Made by a program: the position numbers and the translations under genes. This document shows, piece by piece, positions 8,213 through 17,941 of a stretch of 64,000 bases of DNA. Position 1 is the first letter of the stretch. Each line of letters starts with the position of its first letter. Location: contig JAEZKY010000030.1 in NCBI GenBank assembly GCA_023435985.1, positions 1 through 64,000 of the forward strand. The letters are read 5' to 3'. Source of the DNA: Bacillota bacterium (lineage in GTDB: Bacteria; Bacillota; Clostridia; Clostridiales; Clostridiaceae). The notes below the pieces were generated by a model, which was not told where the DNA came from, did not search any database, and worked only from the letters and a program-made list of their open reading frames with translations.

Positions 8213-9550
8213 TTATATCTGCTCAAGAGCATCATCAATCTGCTCTTTTTTATTAATATTAAGATCATTAATTATATTTCCACGAGCAACGACCATATTA
8301 GGCTTTGATAGGCTCCTTAGATTTTCCAAAGGATTTTCATTTAATACTATAAAATCAGCTGATTTTCCGATTTCTAATGAACCAGTTTCATTATCAATAC
8401 CTAGAATTTCCGCATTTGACTTTGTAGCATGATAAATAGCTTGTTTTGGCGTAATTCCTGCATATCTAACAAGATAATCCAACTCTCTCCATGTATTGTA
8501 ATGAGTTACATAAGGTACTGATGCATCTGTCCCCAAACCTATTTTTATTCCAGCCTCCAAAGCTTGCTGAATACCACGGACCATTCCTTTATAAACAATT
8601 ATGGAATTTTCTTTAGCGACCTCACTTATTCCAGTAATATCTGTATCCAGCATACTTAAAGGAATTGTAGCATGCAAAGTTGGTATAAGAGCTGAGTAGC
8701 CCCTTAATGATTTAGGGTTATTTTTAAAAAGATTTAGAATCTCATCATCCATTTCACTTCCATGTTCTATAGTATCCACTCCACCCATAAGTGCAATTCT
8801 TATTCCATCTTTACTTTCTACATGAGCAGCAACCATCATTCCAACTTTATGAGCCTCATCACAAATAGCCGTAATTTCCTCCGTTGTCATCTGCAATCTA
8901 CCAGCTTCTCCTACTTTTCTAGCATCCAACACCCCTCCGGTAACACATATTTTAATCCAGTCCACTTCTTCTCTTACATTTTTCCTTACGCACTTTCTAC
9001 CTTCCCATGGTGAATCACTAATTAGTGCAATATTTGCTCCACCATGTCCTCCTGATATGCTAATCAACCTACCAGAAACTATAAGTCTAGGTCCTAAATA
9101 ATTTCCCTTATTAATTTCATTTCTAATCTCTACATCGGTGTATAATAAATCACCTACACAACGCATTGTTGTAACACCTGAATTCAAAGCATTAATGACA
9201 TTTTTCTTCATCATTTTCTTGAGCATATTTCTACCCAGCTTGGTCTTCAAAAAACTAAATACACGATTTTGCCTTTTCTCATTAGAAATAACTTTCATGG
9301 GTTTCCCACTTCCAAACAAATGAACATGTGCATTTATAAGACCTGGCATTACATACTTATTTTCCAAATTAACTATCTTGTAATCTGATGATATTTCTAT
9401 TTCATTTTTCTTTGCGATCTTATAAATTGTACCTTCTTTAACTCCGTATTTTAAATTACTATTTACTAAAATCACCATATCTTTTTGAATTTCACTTTCC
9501 AAATTTCCATCAATTATATTGCAATTAATAAATGCATATTTATCACTCAT
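8213..9550 (-). CDS. Metal-dependent amidohydrolase (imidazolonepropionase/prolidase-like)
   Basis: A 445-residue enzyme of the amidohydrolase superfamily with a complete set of metal-site motifs. 'GLINAHVHLFG' carries HxH at 75/77. 'WIKICVTGG' carries the Lys that is usually carboxylated. 'AAHVES' and 'DTIEHGSE' supply the two later His residues. 'GLGTDASVP' supplies the Asp. Beta strands at both ends form the composite beta-sandwich ('YVMPG', 'GSLEIGKSADFIVLNENP'). The subgroup includes dipeptidases acting on Xaa-Pro or Xaa-Arg/Lys and imidazolonepropionase-like proteins. The exact substrate cannot be read. GAAGGAGAATT precedes the ATG. It is a single gene, cytoplasmic. Confidence 0.85.
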   Translation of the reverse strand: MSDKYAFINCNIIDGNLESEIQKDMVILVNSNLKYGVKEGTIYKIAKKNEIEISSDYKIVNLENKYVMPGLINAHVHLFGSGKPMKVISNEKRQNRVFSFLKTKLGRNMLKKMMKKNVINALNSGVTTMRCVGDLLYTDVEIRNEINKGNYLGPRLIVSGRLISISGGHGGANIALISDSPWEGRKCVRKNVREEVDWIKICVTGGVLDARKVGEAGRLQMTTEEITAICDEAHKVGMMVAAHVESKDGIRIALMGGVDTIEHGSEMDDEILNLFKNNPKSLRGYSALIPTLHATIPLSMLDTDITGISEVAKENSIIVYKGMVRGIQQALEAGIKIGLGTDASVPYVTHYNTWRELDYLVRYAGITPKQAIYHATKSNAEILGIDNETGSLEIGKSADFIVLNENPLENLRSLSKPNMVVARGNIINDLNINKKEQIDDALEQI

Positions 9551-9607
9551 GAATCTAATTCTCCTTCCAAATAATTTTAAATAATTAACTTGAATTTTTT
9601 ATCTTAT

Positions 9608-9772
9608 TTATTTTAATTTTTCTAAAAAAATCATAATTATTCTCATAACTGCAAAGCATATCTCTAAAGCTTTTTTTAACGTGTTTTCATTAATCTTGTT
9701 TGCATAACAGGAACCTAAAATTCCTCCTAATATTCCACCACATGATAAAAAAGCTCCTAAATTATTTTGGTT
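9608..9772 (-). pseudogene. C-terminal relic of a TauE/SafE-family permease
   Basis: Fifty-four residues with no start: 'LSCGGILGGILGSCYANKI' followed by 'NTLKKALEICFAVM' and a hydrophobic helix ending in 'EKLK' and TAA. This is the typical last quarter of TSUP/TauE-SafE anion permeases (Gly-rich helix, conserved polar loop, last helix). A TAG bounds it upstream (9773-9775), and the rest of the gene is gone. The adjacent terminator belongs to the next gene upstream. Confidence 0.65.
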
Positions 9773-9789
9773 CTAAATCTAAAACTATT

Positions 9790-9828
9790 TAAAAAGACTG
9801 TACTGAATTTTACAGCACAGTCTTTTGG
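9790..9828 (-). terminator. Terminator of the FlxA-like gene
   Basis: On the minus strand AAAAGACTGTGCTG pairs with CAGTACAGTCTTTT (one G-T), followed by TTTTTAAATAG. It lies about 75 bases after the stop codon at 9902. Confidence 0.8.
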
Positions 9829-9901
9829 GATAGATATTAATTATTTTAGATACACATACTTTAGTTAATCCTATATTGTTTTCACTAAGTAATCAAAATT
9901 C

Positions 9902-10702
9902 TTAAGATTTCATATTTAAAAAATTTCCAGCCAAGTCATTATCTGAGTTACTATCAACTTCATTTTGATTACTATCTCTTTTATTTTTGCTATGAACTTC
10001 TTTATGACTATCTTTATCTTCTCCATCTTTCTTAGAAACTTCTTTATCACTATCTTCATTTTTCTTAGAAATTTCTTTATCACTATCTTCATTTTTCTTA
10101 GAAATTTCTTTATTTATTGATTTTAATCCATCTGCAATATTGCCATTTATATTTTCAATGTTACTTTTCATATTTGATAACATTTCTTCCTGCTTTTTTG
10201 TATCTAATCCACGGCCTTTATCTATTTTTATTTCACTTTCCAATACTTTTGAACTATCTTTAAGCTTTTGTTTAACTGAGTATTGTGTCTTAATGTTCGA
10301 CATGCTCATTTGAACTGAAACCAGTTGATCATTCTTATTAGTATTATTCGTAGTGTTAGAAGAGTTAGATTCATTTTCAGTTGTATTTTTACTGTTTGCT
10401 TGTTTATTCGTTTTTTCGGACTGTATTGTTGCAATTTGCTTTTCTATTCCACTTATTTGATCTTGTAAAGTTTTAATTATTTTTTGTAGCCCACTATCAG
10501 CACCTTGAATTTTTATATTACTATCTTTATTATCAGAACCTTTTTTTAGTTGTTCAATTTGTTTTTCTAAATTCTCTTTTTGCTCTGTTAAAGTTTTAAT
10601 TTCAGAATCATTAGCAGTTGGTGCTACCTGACTTTTATTAATTAAAGCATTATTTGAACTTGTTGATTTCAAAACACCGCTTATGTTAGACATGTAACTC
10701 AC
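9902..10702 (-). CDS. FlxA-like coiled-coil protein with C-terminal Lys/Asp/Glu repeats
   Basis: A 266-residue hydrophilic protein. Heptad-rich coiled coils at about 30-60 ('IKTLTEQKENLEKQIEQLKK') and 70-98 ('LQKIIKTLQDQISGIEKQIA') resemble the FlxA-like family (PF14282). An Asn/Ser/Thr-rich linker follows, then a helical segment at about 130-200. Next come three near-identical 11-residue units of the type SDKEISKKNED, visible in DNA as a 33-base direct repeat at about 10030-10110. There is no signal peptide. A start with GGGAGTGAGTTAC spacing is acceptable. Function unknown; the repeat can expand or contract by slippage. Confidence 0.6.
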   Translation of the reverse strand: MSYMSNISGVLKSTSSNNALINKSQVAPTANDSEIKTLTEQKENLEKQIEQLKKGSDNKDSNIKIQGADSGLQKIIKTLQDQISGIEKQIATIQSEKTNKQANSKNTTENESNSSNTTNNTNKNDQLVSVQMSMSNIKTQYSVKQKLKDSSKVLESEIKIDKGRGLDTKKQEEMLSNMKSNIENINGNIADGLKSINKEISKKNEDSDKEISKKNEDSDKEVSKKDGEDKDSHKEVHSKNKRDSNQNEVDSNSDNDLAGNFLNMKS

Positions 10703-10926
10703 TCCCTAATTTTTAATTCGTATTTTATAGTTGCTCATATTAACTTAGAGTATAAAATTAATTACATATTATAAAACACTTTATAATTATTTATCGGTAT
10801 AATCTAACAAATATTTATACCTTTTGGAATAAATTACATAAAAGTATATATAATCTGTGTCACCCTTGATTTAGTTGAGTTTCTATTTATATAGTAAATT
10901 ATTTAATGCTATAACATAAAAATAAT

Positions 10927-10966
10927 AAAAGCTGAGACTTTCTAAATGTGAGAAAATCTCAACTTA
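10927..10966 (-). terminator. Hairpin, possible terminator
   Basis: On the minus strand AAGTTGAGA pairs with TCTCAGCTT (one G-T) around an 18-base loop, followed by TTATTATTTTT. Together with the stronger hairpin at 11007-11031 it probably insulates larA from the FlxA-like gene. The 370-base space between those two genes holds no ORF I would support. Confidence 0.5.
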
Positions 10967-11004
10967 ATAAAATCCTTTAATAATAACTAAAGAATTTTAA
11001 TAAA

Positions 11005-11033
11005 CTAAGGACACCAGAATTGGTGCCCCTTCT
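11005..11033 (-). terminator. Hairpin after larA
   Basis: AAGGACACCA (11007-11016) pairs with TGGTGCCCCTT (11021-11031) with a four-base loop. On the minus strand it is followed by AGTTTATTAAA, a weak U tract. It lies 44 bases beyond the larA stop. Confidence 0.55.
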
Positions 11034-11074
11034 ATATTTTTATGCTAACATTGAATTTTTAAATCCTTGAACAA

Positions 11075-12364
11075 TTATACTAACTTTGGAAGTGTACTTG
11101 CACCATGAGGCATGAGGTTCACTGTAAGATTTTTATTTTCACCTTCATAAGCAATTTTAAGTGCATCTTCCAAGGTTTTAGTCAAAATAATTTTTGTATT
11201 CTTAAGTAAAACTGGATTAATTTCTGAAACTAGAATTAATTTATACTTTTCACCAGTCTCACAGAAAAAGTACCCAACAAACTTTGAAATAGTATAATGT
11301 TCTCTAAGATCTTTTTCTCTATCAAGCATATTATCAAAATTCAATATCATATCCTTAATATCTTTAATTTCTCCAATACCTTCACTACATTGGGCAAGTA
11401 CTATGATAGTACCCCCATCTACTACTGCTTCTTTTGCATTTATTAAGGTTTTTATAGATTGATAAAGATTTATGTCCTTAGGTGCTCCTCCTGCACTTGC
11501 AATAACTATGTCGGATTTATTCTTTATATTAACACCATCAATACTATCTACTAATTTTCTTCCTGCTTCATGAGCTGTCATATAATTTCCAGCAACTGCA
11601 CCAGCTATATTGCCATCAGGTCCCATTATTACATTAAACATATATGATGGCTTTACCTTAGCAGCCGCCTGCATCATATCATTATGTATAGGATTTTCTA
11701 CAATATTACCTGAACACACTTTTTCTCTTGTCCCACTTCCAAGTCCTTCATTTAAAGAAAGTGAATGATTATGAGATATTGTCTTAAAAGACGAAATACC
11801 AGGAAGTATGGACTTCTTCCCTCCTGACCAGCCTACAAGGAAATGATAAATAATAGCCCCTGTAATAACTATATGATCACAATTAATAGCCCTTTTGTTT
11901 ACTATAACAGGTGTTCCATAGCTTGTATCACCTAGATACACCATACTTTCTTCGTCAAAGCAATCATGGTCATAAACCTGAAACCTTTTTGAAAGTTCTT
12001 TACCAAGAAGTATTTCATGTTCTTCCCTTGTTTGTTTTCTGTGTGTTCCCTGAGCAGATAAAAATATAATGTTTTCATCTTTAACTCCGCCAGCATTTAA
12101 TTCCTCTACAATCTTATATAAAAACTTATGTGGCTTTTGCCAACTTCTTGTAATATCCGAAATTATTATACAAACTGTTTCACCTTCATGCACTATATCT
12201 TTAAGTCTATTGCTATCAATAGGATTGTACAATGCTTCTGAAATAATTTCATCCTCTGTCTTATCCTGTTTAAAAGCATTGCTTTCAATTACTTCTAGAA
12301 GATTTTTTTCTTCAATAAAAGCCTTCAACTCGCCTTGCCCATATTTCATGTTAATTTCTTTCAT
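11075..12364 (-). CDS. larA: Nickel-dependent lactate racemase LarA-family protein
   Basis: A 429-residue protein of the LarA (DUF2088) family, which racemises lactate or epimerises related 2-hydroxyacids using a nickel pincer (NPN) cofactor. All key residues of the Lactobacillus plantarum enzyme fall at the same positions: His108 ('GTHRKQ'), His174 ('IIYHF'), Lys184 that tethers the cofactor ('GGKKSILPG') and His200 ('SHNHSL'). 'DITRSWQKP' and the C-terminal 'MPHGASTLPKL' are also typical. The cofactor genes larB, larC and larE are not in the window. Some homologues act on other hydroxyacids, so lactate is the default, not proven. GGGGGGCT precedes the start. A stem-loop with a T tract lies about 190 bases upstream. 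Confidence 0.88.
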   Translation of the reverse strand: MKEINMKYGQGELKAFIEEKNLLEVIESNAFKQDKTEDEIISEALYNPIDSNRLKDIVHEGETVCIIISDITRSWQKPHKFLYKIVEELNAGGVKDENIIFLSAQGTHRKQTREEHEILLGKELSKRFQVYDHDCFDEESMVYLGDTSYGTPVIVNKRAINCDHIVITGAIIYHFLVGWSGGKKSILPGISSFKTISHNHSLSLNEGLGSGTREKVCSGNIVENPIHNDMMQAAAKVKPSYMFNVIMGPDGNIAGAVAGNYMTAHEAGRKLVDSIDGVNIKNKSDIVIASAGGAPKDINLYQSIKTLINAKEAVVDGGTIIVLAQCSEGIGEIKDIKDMILNFDNMLDREKDLREHYTISKFVGYFFCETGEKYKLILVSEINPVLLKNTKIILTKTLEDALKIAYEGENKNLTVNLMPHGASTLPKLV

Positions 12365-12547
12365 TCATAGCCCCCCAATAATTAAATCATCAACATTTTT
12401 AAATATTTATTGATAATTTCGCAATATATTTCCTCTATTTTTAATATAATACAATATATAACCATAGTCAATAAATGCGCTTAAATTATACTACAATTTA
12501 AATTATTTACTCAGGAATACGAAAAGCATAGTAATTTATGTTAGCAA

Positions 12548-12575
12548 AAATGCAGTCATAAAGTTGACTGCATGG
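12548..12575 (-). promoter_or_regulatory. Stem-loop with T tract in the larA upstream region
   Basis: ATGCAGTCA (12550-12558) pairs perfectly with TGACTGCAT (12565-12573). Read on the minus strand it is followed by TTTTTG, like an intrinsic terminator. No minus-strand gene lies upstream that needs one, so it could be a leader attenuator of larA, or a terminator against antisense transcription. No recognised riboswitch consensus seen. Confidence 0.4.
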
Positions 12576-12675
12576 TTAATTAAAAAGACTTTCTTTTAAA
12601 AACAATTTTCGTCTGCATTCACAATTAAATTTTTATTACATAGTATATAATGATATATTTTGCAGGAGTGATTTT

Positions 12676-13335
12676 ATGTATAATATACAAGCTCAACCAT
12701 ACGATTTTAGATCAGTTCAAGGAATATCGATGAAACAGCTTAATGAACATTACAAACTATATACAGGCTATGTAACTAAATTAAATGAAATTTGGAATAC
12801 TCCATATACACCTGATGATTACACTGGCAGCAACGCAACATATTCAAAAATGCGCTGCTTAAAACTTGGAGAAACATATGCACTGGATGGCGTAAAACTT
12901 CATCAGCTTTATTTTGAAAACATGATTGGAGGTAACAATACTCCTAGCGGTCCTATACTTAATTTCATACTAAATCAATTTTCTTCTTATGACAATTTTA
13001 TATCTTACCTTACAAACGTTGGGTTATCTATGAGAGGCTGGGCAGTACTTTCTATTGATTCCATAGATAATAGTCTTCATATAATAGGAAGCGATGCACA
13101 CGATGTTGGAGCTATATGGCTTTCTTGTCCAATATTAGTTATGGATCTTTATGAGCATGCATATTTTATAGATTTTGGAACTGATAAAGGAAAGTATATA
13201 TCAACATTTATTAGAAACATAAACTGGAATATTTTGAATGATAGATTAAAAGCACATTCTTCCCTAATGCCACCTGTGAATACACAAAGAATTAATTACT
13301 ATCCTTTCGAATTTTGCAATTTATCATTTATTTAA
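12676..13335 (+). CDS. Iron/manganese superoxide dismutase family protein
   Basis: A 219-residue protein with the SOD fold motifs in order. The first ligand His and the 'YVTKLN' helix come at about 26-40. The second ligand His is in 'LHQLYFENM' (about 77), then 'GWAVLS' (about 122). 'MDLYEHAYFIDFG' supplies the Asp and last His ligands (about 155-160). All four metal ligands are present. The first helix is one residue shorter than in E. coli SodB and lacks the His30-His31 pair (Leu-Tyr-Thr). The second-shell Gln of SodB (position 69) is Gly, and 'SDAHDVG' places a His where MnSOD has Gln. A C-terminal Tyr/Pro tail is extra. Probably an active or divergent SOD in an anaerobe; metal preference is uncertain. 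CAGGAGTG RBS. Confidence 0.82.
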   Translation: MYNIQAQPYDFRSVQGISMKQLNEHYKLYTGYVTKLNEIWNTPYTPDDYTGSNATYSKMRCLKLGETYALDGVKLHQLYFENMIGGNNTPSGPILNFILNQFSSYDNFISYLTNVGLSMRGWAVLSIDSIDNSLHIIGSDAHDVGAIWLSCPILVMDLYEHAYFIDFGTDKGKYISTFIRNINWNILNDRLKAHSSLMPPVNTQRINYYPFEFCNLSFI

Positions 13336-13351
13336 CCTATATAACTATATT

Positions 13352-13390
13352 AGACACACAGAGTTCAATATTGTATGGCTTTGTGTGTCA
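13352..13390 (+). terminator. Hairpin after the SOD gene
   Basis: GACACACAG (13353-13361) pairs with TTTGTGTGTC (13380-13389). The following AAATATATT is not a clear U tract, so the terminator role is tentative. Confidence 0.4.
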
Positions 13391-13508
13391 AATATATTAT
13401 ACTAAGAAAAATTTATCTAATTAAGTATATTTGTGAATATATTAATATTTAATAAAAATTCAAAACTTAAAACGCATAAAATACAGCCTCCATCTTAGAC
13501 CAGTACAC

Positions 13509-15143
13509 TTACTTTTCACTTAATATATCCTCAATCATGCTCTTTAAATTTTTACCTTCTTCAAAATCTGAATCTAAACTCAAAGATTTTTCTGTATATT
13601 CAAGGGCTCTATCAATTTCTTGTAAATTATAATAACAAAGTGCAATTTCATAATTAGTTTCAGGGCACTCTCCATAAAATTCTAAGGAAGCTTCAAAAAA
13701 CTTTAAGGCATCCCCATCATGACCTAAATAACCTAATATCGATCCAAAATAATATCCTAAATCACCCTCTTCGCCAATAGGAAAATAATATTCAAAAACT
13801 TTATTTATAGCATCAACCAGCTCATCTTTAGGGAAGTTTTCTTCACTCTCTATTCTTTCAAGCAATATATTATACAATTCAAGTAAAGTTCTTGCATCCC
13901 ATACTGTAAACCTAAGGAAAGTTAAAAGCTCCCTTGTAGTTAAAGAGTTGCTTAAAGGCATAATTGCTTTTTTCATGTTATAGAAATCGTCCGGCCCTAT
14001 AGTTTCGATAACCTCGTTATACGCCATTGAAGTCTCTATAAAATCATGATTACTCTCGCTAAATAAAAACAGTGATACATTTATATTTTCATGTTCATAT
14101 AAACTATGTATTGCTTTTCCACCTAGACCTCTAAAATATAACTCTATAGCATGGAAATTAACTGTCATAGAAATACATCCATGCTTTGATAAAAATGGAT
14201 GATAATTTTTATACATAGCCTCTTCATTTTTATAACCTTTGTCAGCAGATATTAGAATTATGTCATCATTAAATAACTTTCTTAATCTTGAAATACACCT
14301 TAAGCCAATTATAGGCATATAAAATGCTGTATCTTCTAAAGAATTTTTATAATATAAAAGCACATTATTAAAATTTTCATCTTCATAATAATCATTTCCT
14401 TCAATTTTCTTATCTGAATAATAATAATCCAAACCTGAAAGAATTGATTTATCTTTAGGATCACCCTTTTCCTGTGGCGAGGTTACTGTAATTAGTCCTT
14501 CAAAAAGTTCTCCAGAGTTCACATAAAAAGTATCTTGAGGAAGACTATCAAAGGTATAATTTGCAAATAAAATCAAAGGATTTTTCATTTTTCCACTTGA
14601 TAAGGTTTCCCCACTATATCTAAGCTTAACCTCATCATCTTTAGCTATGTCAAAGGTTGCACAGTCAAGGACTCCGGATTCAAAATAAGGCTTTAAAAAG
14701 CTATGAGTTTGCCAATATTCAATATTCCTCTCTGCAAAATCTGTTACAATGTATTTAAACCTTATACCTTTTAATGAAGAATTTTCAACCATATGTAAAA
14801 ATCTTTTTAAAAAAGTATAAGTAAATCTTCCCACTCCTGCTGCAAGCTCCATTATGTATATTACACTATCTCTATTTATATCTTCCCTTGAAGCATAATC
14901 TCTTAAATATCCAAAAACAGTCTTGGCATATTGGTTTGCAATATAGGGATTTGTTGTTATGTATTGAGGTACTATTCCTTTAATCCATGCCTCTGGGCCC
15001 TGATTTTCAAAAAAATCCGACTGCAATTTCCACAGCATTGACTTAGATAATGGCATTTCTGACTCAACTATAGCTCCAGGCTTCTCCTTATCTTTTAAAT
15101 TGTCAAGCCTTGTGATGTTATATTTCTTATTTTTTTCTACCAA
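13509..15143 (-). CDS. SAM-dependent methyltransferase-like protein with C-terminal TPRs
   Basis: A 544-residue cytoplasmic protein. Residues about 80-330 look like a Rossmann methyltransferase: motif I 'IYIMELAAGVGRFTY' (about 92-106), an acidic second strand ('KYIVTDFAERN'), and 'LILFANYTFDSLPQD' near motif IV. This arrangement recalls the MidA/PF02636 type. Residues about 450-535 form two TPR-like repeats ('FFEASLEFYGECPETNYEIALCYY' region and 'ALEYTEKSLSLD'). The start is TTG, supported by GGGAGGAATTATTT. It lies 30 bases after a chemotaxis-receptor gene on the same strand, so the two are probably co-transcribed. Substrate unknown; a role in the adjacent biosynthetic locus is possible but not shown. 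Confidence 0.65.
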   Translation of the reverse strand: MVEKNKKYNITRLDNLKDKEKPGAIVESEMPLSKSMLWKLQSDFFENQGPEAWIKGIVPQYITTNPYIANQYAKTVFGYLRDYASREDINRDSVIYIMELAAGVGRFTYTFLKRFLHMVENSSLKGIRFKYIVTDFAERNIEYWQTHSFLKPYFESGVLDCATFDIAKDDEVKLRYSGETLSSGKMKNPLILFANYTFDSLPQDTFYVNSGELFEGLITVTSPQEKGDPKDKSILSGLDYYYSDKKIEGNDYYEDENFNNVLLYYKNSLEDTAFYMPIIGLRCISRLRKLFNDDIILISADKGYKNEEAMYKNYHPFLSKHGCISMTVNFHAIELYFRGLGGKAIHSLYEHENINVSLFLFSESNHDFIETSMAYNEVIETIGPDDFYNMKKAIMPLSNSLTTRELLTFLRFTVWDARTLLELYNILLERIESEENFPKDELVDAINKVFEYYFPIGEEGDLGYYFGSILGYLGHDGDALKFFEASLEFYGECPETNYEIALCYYNLQEIDRALEYTEKSLSLDSDFEEGKNLKSMIEDILSEK

Positions 15144-15173
15144 AATAATTCCTCCCTAAGATATAAATAATAA

Positions 15174-16889
15174 CTATATTCTAAATTTTTGTACCATTTC
15201 ATTAAGTTTCTGGGCAAGTTCTGCCTGATTTTGTGCTGTTAAGGATACTTGTTCAAGAGCCTTTGTAGTCTCATTCATACTATCTTTTATCATTTCAGCT
15301 TCCTCACTTGATTTTTGTGATGTTAATGCCATATTTTGAATAGCTTCACTAACTTCACCTACTGTTGCTGTAATTTCTTCTGACATAGCAGCAATTTCTT
15401 CTGACATGTTGCTTACAAAATCCGAATCATTATAGTACTTATTACCTACCTCACTATAAGCATTAAACTGTTCATCTACATTTTTGTTTATAAACTCTAG
15501 TATGTCACCACCTGTATTAATACTGCTATTAAATGCCTTTTGAACTTTAGTAATAGTACTTTGTATATTTATTACTGCATCAGACGATTGTTCTGCAAGT
15601 GTTCTCACTTCTTCTGCTACCACTGCAAAGCCTTTTCCTTGTTCTCCTGCTTTTGCCGCTTCAATTGCAGCATTTAATGCAAGTAAATTTGTTTGCTCCG
15701 CTATCTCTCCAATTGTTTCTGTCATGACCTTTATACTCTCTACAACCTTTCCATCTTCTATAGCTTTTTGCATCATTTCCCGCTTTTCAACATATATTGC
15801 TCTAGTTTCATCAATAGCTATTTGGCTATTATTTTTAACTTCCATAGATCTTTTCTTAGAGTCGTTTGCATTATTACTACCTTCCATAGCTTTAGACGAA
15901 AGTATATTAATACTTGAATTAACTTCTTCAATAGACGCATTTATTTCCTCTGTAACAGCACTGGATTCCTGCATTGCAGAAGCTATAGTATCTACTGCCT
16001 GATCTACTGTAATCGCTTTTGAAGATATTTCTTCAACGGTTGCCGAAAGTTCTTCTGATGCTGCACTTAAATCTTGCGCATTTTCCATAATTACTTTTAC
16101 TAAGTCACTTATATTTTCTTGCGCTGTATTTAAGGCTATACCTGTTTCTCCAAATTCATCTTTTCTTGTGATCATAATTGCAGTTAAAAAATCATAAGTT
16201 GATAATCTCTGCGCTAAGTCTTTTATCTTTCTTAATGGATTTAATATGTTTTTACTTAATATGTATGCCATAACTAGAATACTTAAAAATGCCGATGCTG
16301 TAAAAATTATTGTTGTGTATCTAACACTATTGAACTGAGCTATGTTATTTAAATTAGCTTGCTCCGCAGTTTTTGTATTTGCATCAATACTTTTTTGTAT
16401 ATTATCAAGCAAAGAATTTTTAATTGTAGTTAAATCACCATTACTAATTTCAACTGCTTTATCATAGTCACCAGCTTTCGCAATTTCAATTGCTTTATCT
16501 CTTACTTCTATGTATTTTGCCAAGTCACTTTTTAAATCATTATAAGTTTGTTTTTCTCCTGATTCTGTAATTAAACTTTCATATTCATTCATACTTTGGT
16601 CATTTTTTTTGTCTAAATCACTAATAACCTTTAAATAATCATTTAATTTTGTATTATCTTTTTCAAAAATGAGTCTATTATATGTGGCTCTCATATCATT
16701 TATATTACCTTTTATTTCTCCTAAATCTTTTATAGATATTAAATTATTTTTATATAACATGTTAGCATTATCATTTATTTTTGCTGAACTTAATATACCT
16801 TCAGTTCCTATTACAACTATAAAAATGCAAATTATAGAAAATACCAAAATTAGTTTTTTCTTAATGTTTAAATCAATAAAAAAATTCAC
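15174..16889 (-). CDS. Methyl-accepting chemotaxis protein, copy 1 (4HB sensor)
   Basis: A 571-residue receptor. It has TM1 at about 10-30 and a helical extracytoplasmic four-helix-bundle sensor with '[15 protein letters not shown]' (about 55-70). TM2 follows at about 190-210, then HAMP and a long signalling coiled coil. The hairpin tip reads '[18 protein letters not shown]' and '[18 protein letters not shown]'. It senses small ligands and controls CheA. The region around residue 360-385 ('[24 protein letters not shown]') has the variant helix also seen in the paralogue at 51991-53706. That paralogue has the same length and is identical at most positions. The methyltransferase/TPR gene follows 30 bases downstream. 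Confidence 0.93.
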   Translation of the reverse strand: MNFFIDLNIKKKLILVFSIICIFIVVIGTEGILSSAKINDNANMLYKNNLISIKDLGEIKGNINDMRATYNRLIFEKDNTKLNDYLKVISDLDKKNDQSMNEYESLITESGEKQTYNDLKSDLAKYIEVRDKAIEIAKAGDYDKAVEISNGDLTTIKNSLLDNIQKSIDANTKTAEQANLNNIAQFNSVRYTTIIFTASAFLSILVMAYILSKNILNPLRKIKDLAQRLSTYDFLTAIMITRKDEFGETGIALNTAQENISDLVKVIMENAQDLSAASEELSATVEEISSKAITVDQAVDTIASAMQESSAVTEEINASIEEVNSSINILSSKAMEGSNNANDSKKRSMEVKNNSQIAIDETRAIYVEKREMMQKAIEDGKVVESIKVMTETIGEIAEQTNLLALNAAIEAAKAGEQGKGFAVVAEEVRTLAEQSSDAVINIQSTITKVQKAFNSSINTGGDILEFINKNVDEQFNAYSEVGNKYYNDSDFVSNMSEEIAAMSEEITATVGEVSEAIQNMALTSQKSSEEAEMIKDSMNETTKALEQVSLTAQNQAELAQKLNEMVQKFRI

Positions 16890-17236
16890 TTAATTCTCCC
16901 CTTTTATATAACATATTTTACATTTTTTTCGCACTAATTATTTTAAACAAAATAATTTGATAATTATATATAAATAATCGCCGCTCCTTCCTTATATTAT
17001 ACTTATTATCGACTTTTTTCGCTTTTGTAATAATTTTACACTAATCTATGTTGTTTTTCAACAGCCGCTAAATGTTTTTTCTTATATTGAGCTTTCTTCT
17101 ATAGGTGAAACTAGTCACCAAAATGGTAATTTAACATTATCATTTATGAATTTAAAATATTATCTTCAACCAACTTCTTATTTTATGGTAAAATAAGTTA
17201 TAAGCTTAATAAACTTGGAAGGATTTTAAAATTGTA

Positions 17237-17914
17237 ATGAAAATATATGCATTAAATATCGGTAAAAATATTTCGCCTTCTCTATTTAATAAATTTATAT
17301 CTTTTGTATCAATAGAACGACGTGAAAAAATAAATAAATTTATGAGAAAAGAAGATGCAGATAGATCTCTAGTTGCAGACATTTTGGTTAGACATGCTTT
17401 AATCGAAAATATGAAAATAAAAAATGAGGATATATCATTTGACTATAATACATACGGCAAACCATATTTTGCACATAATCCTCCTATTTACTTTAATCTT
17501 TCCCATTCCGGGAACTGGGTAGTATGTGCCATTAGTGAGCATGAAGTAGGTATTGATGTAGAGAAAATTGTTGAAATTGATTTAGACATTGCAAAATCTT
17601 TCTTTGCCAAAAAGGAATATTCTGATCTTATGGAAAAGGATGCTTCAAAAAAGAAGGAGTATTTTTATGTATTATGGACACTAAAGGAAAGCTATATTAA
17701 AGCTCGTGGCAGGGGTTTAAGTTTAGATTTACGTTCTTTTTCTATTAGTGTAAATGATAATAATATTATATTGGAAGCTCAAAATGACTGTGGAAATTAT
17801 TCCTTTAAGCAATATAGTATAGATAAAAATTATAAATTATCTGTGTGCACACTCAATGATGTTTTTCCTGACGAAATTATTTTTAAGACCTTAGATAATT
17901 TACTTATATATTAA
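17237..17914 (+). CDS. Sfp-type 4'-phosphopantetheinyl transferase
   Basis: A 225-residue enzyme that transfers phosphopantetheine from CoA to the conserved serine of carrier domains. It shows the three family motifs: 'GKPYF' and 'FNLSHSGNWVVCAI' (about 74-99), the Mg-binding 'GIDVEKI' (105-111) and 'FYVLWTLKESYIKARG' (143-158). The residue set (Asp107, Glu109, Glu151) is complete. It sits next to the type II thioesterase and near the PKS/NRPS genes, so it is the likely activator of their six carrier domains. GGAAGG lies about 14 bases before the ATG, somewhat far but the only candidate. Confidence 0.92.
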   Translation: MKIYALNIGKNISPSLFNKFISFVSIERREKINKFMRKEDADRSLVADILVRHALIENMKIKNEDISFDYNTYGKPYFAHNPPIYFNLSHSGNWVVCAISEHEVGIDVEKIVEIDLDIAKSFFAKKEYSDLMEKDASKKKEYFYVLWTLKESYIKARGRGLSLDLRSFSISVNDNNIILEAQNDCGNYSFKQYSIDKNYKLSVCTLNDVFPDEIIFKTLDNLLIY

Positions 17915-17941
17915 TATTTTTAAAATTAGGAGATGATACTT

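Noticed and set aside
10030..10110. CRISPR-like repeat
   Set aside because: The 33-base repeats are contiguous, codon-phased and encode SDKEISKKNED units; there are no spacers.
15693..16002. Plus-strand frames inside the chemotaxis receptor genes
   Set aside because: They are antisense shadows of the conserved signalling coiled coil and have no RBS.
17095..17125. Riboswitch before the phosphopantetheinyl transferase gene
   Set aside because: A small GGTGA...TCACC hairpin is present, but it matches no riboswitch core that I know and has no adjoining terminator.
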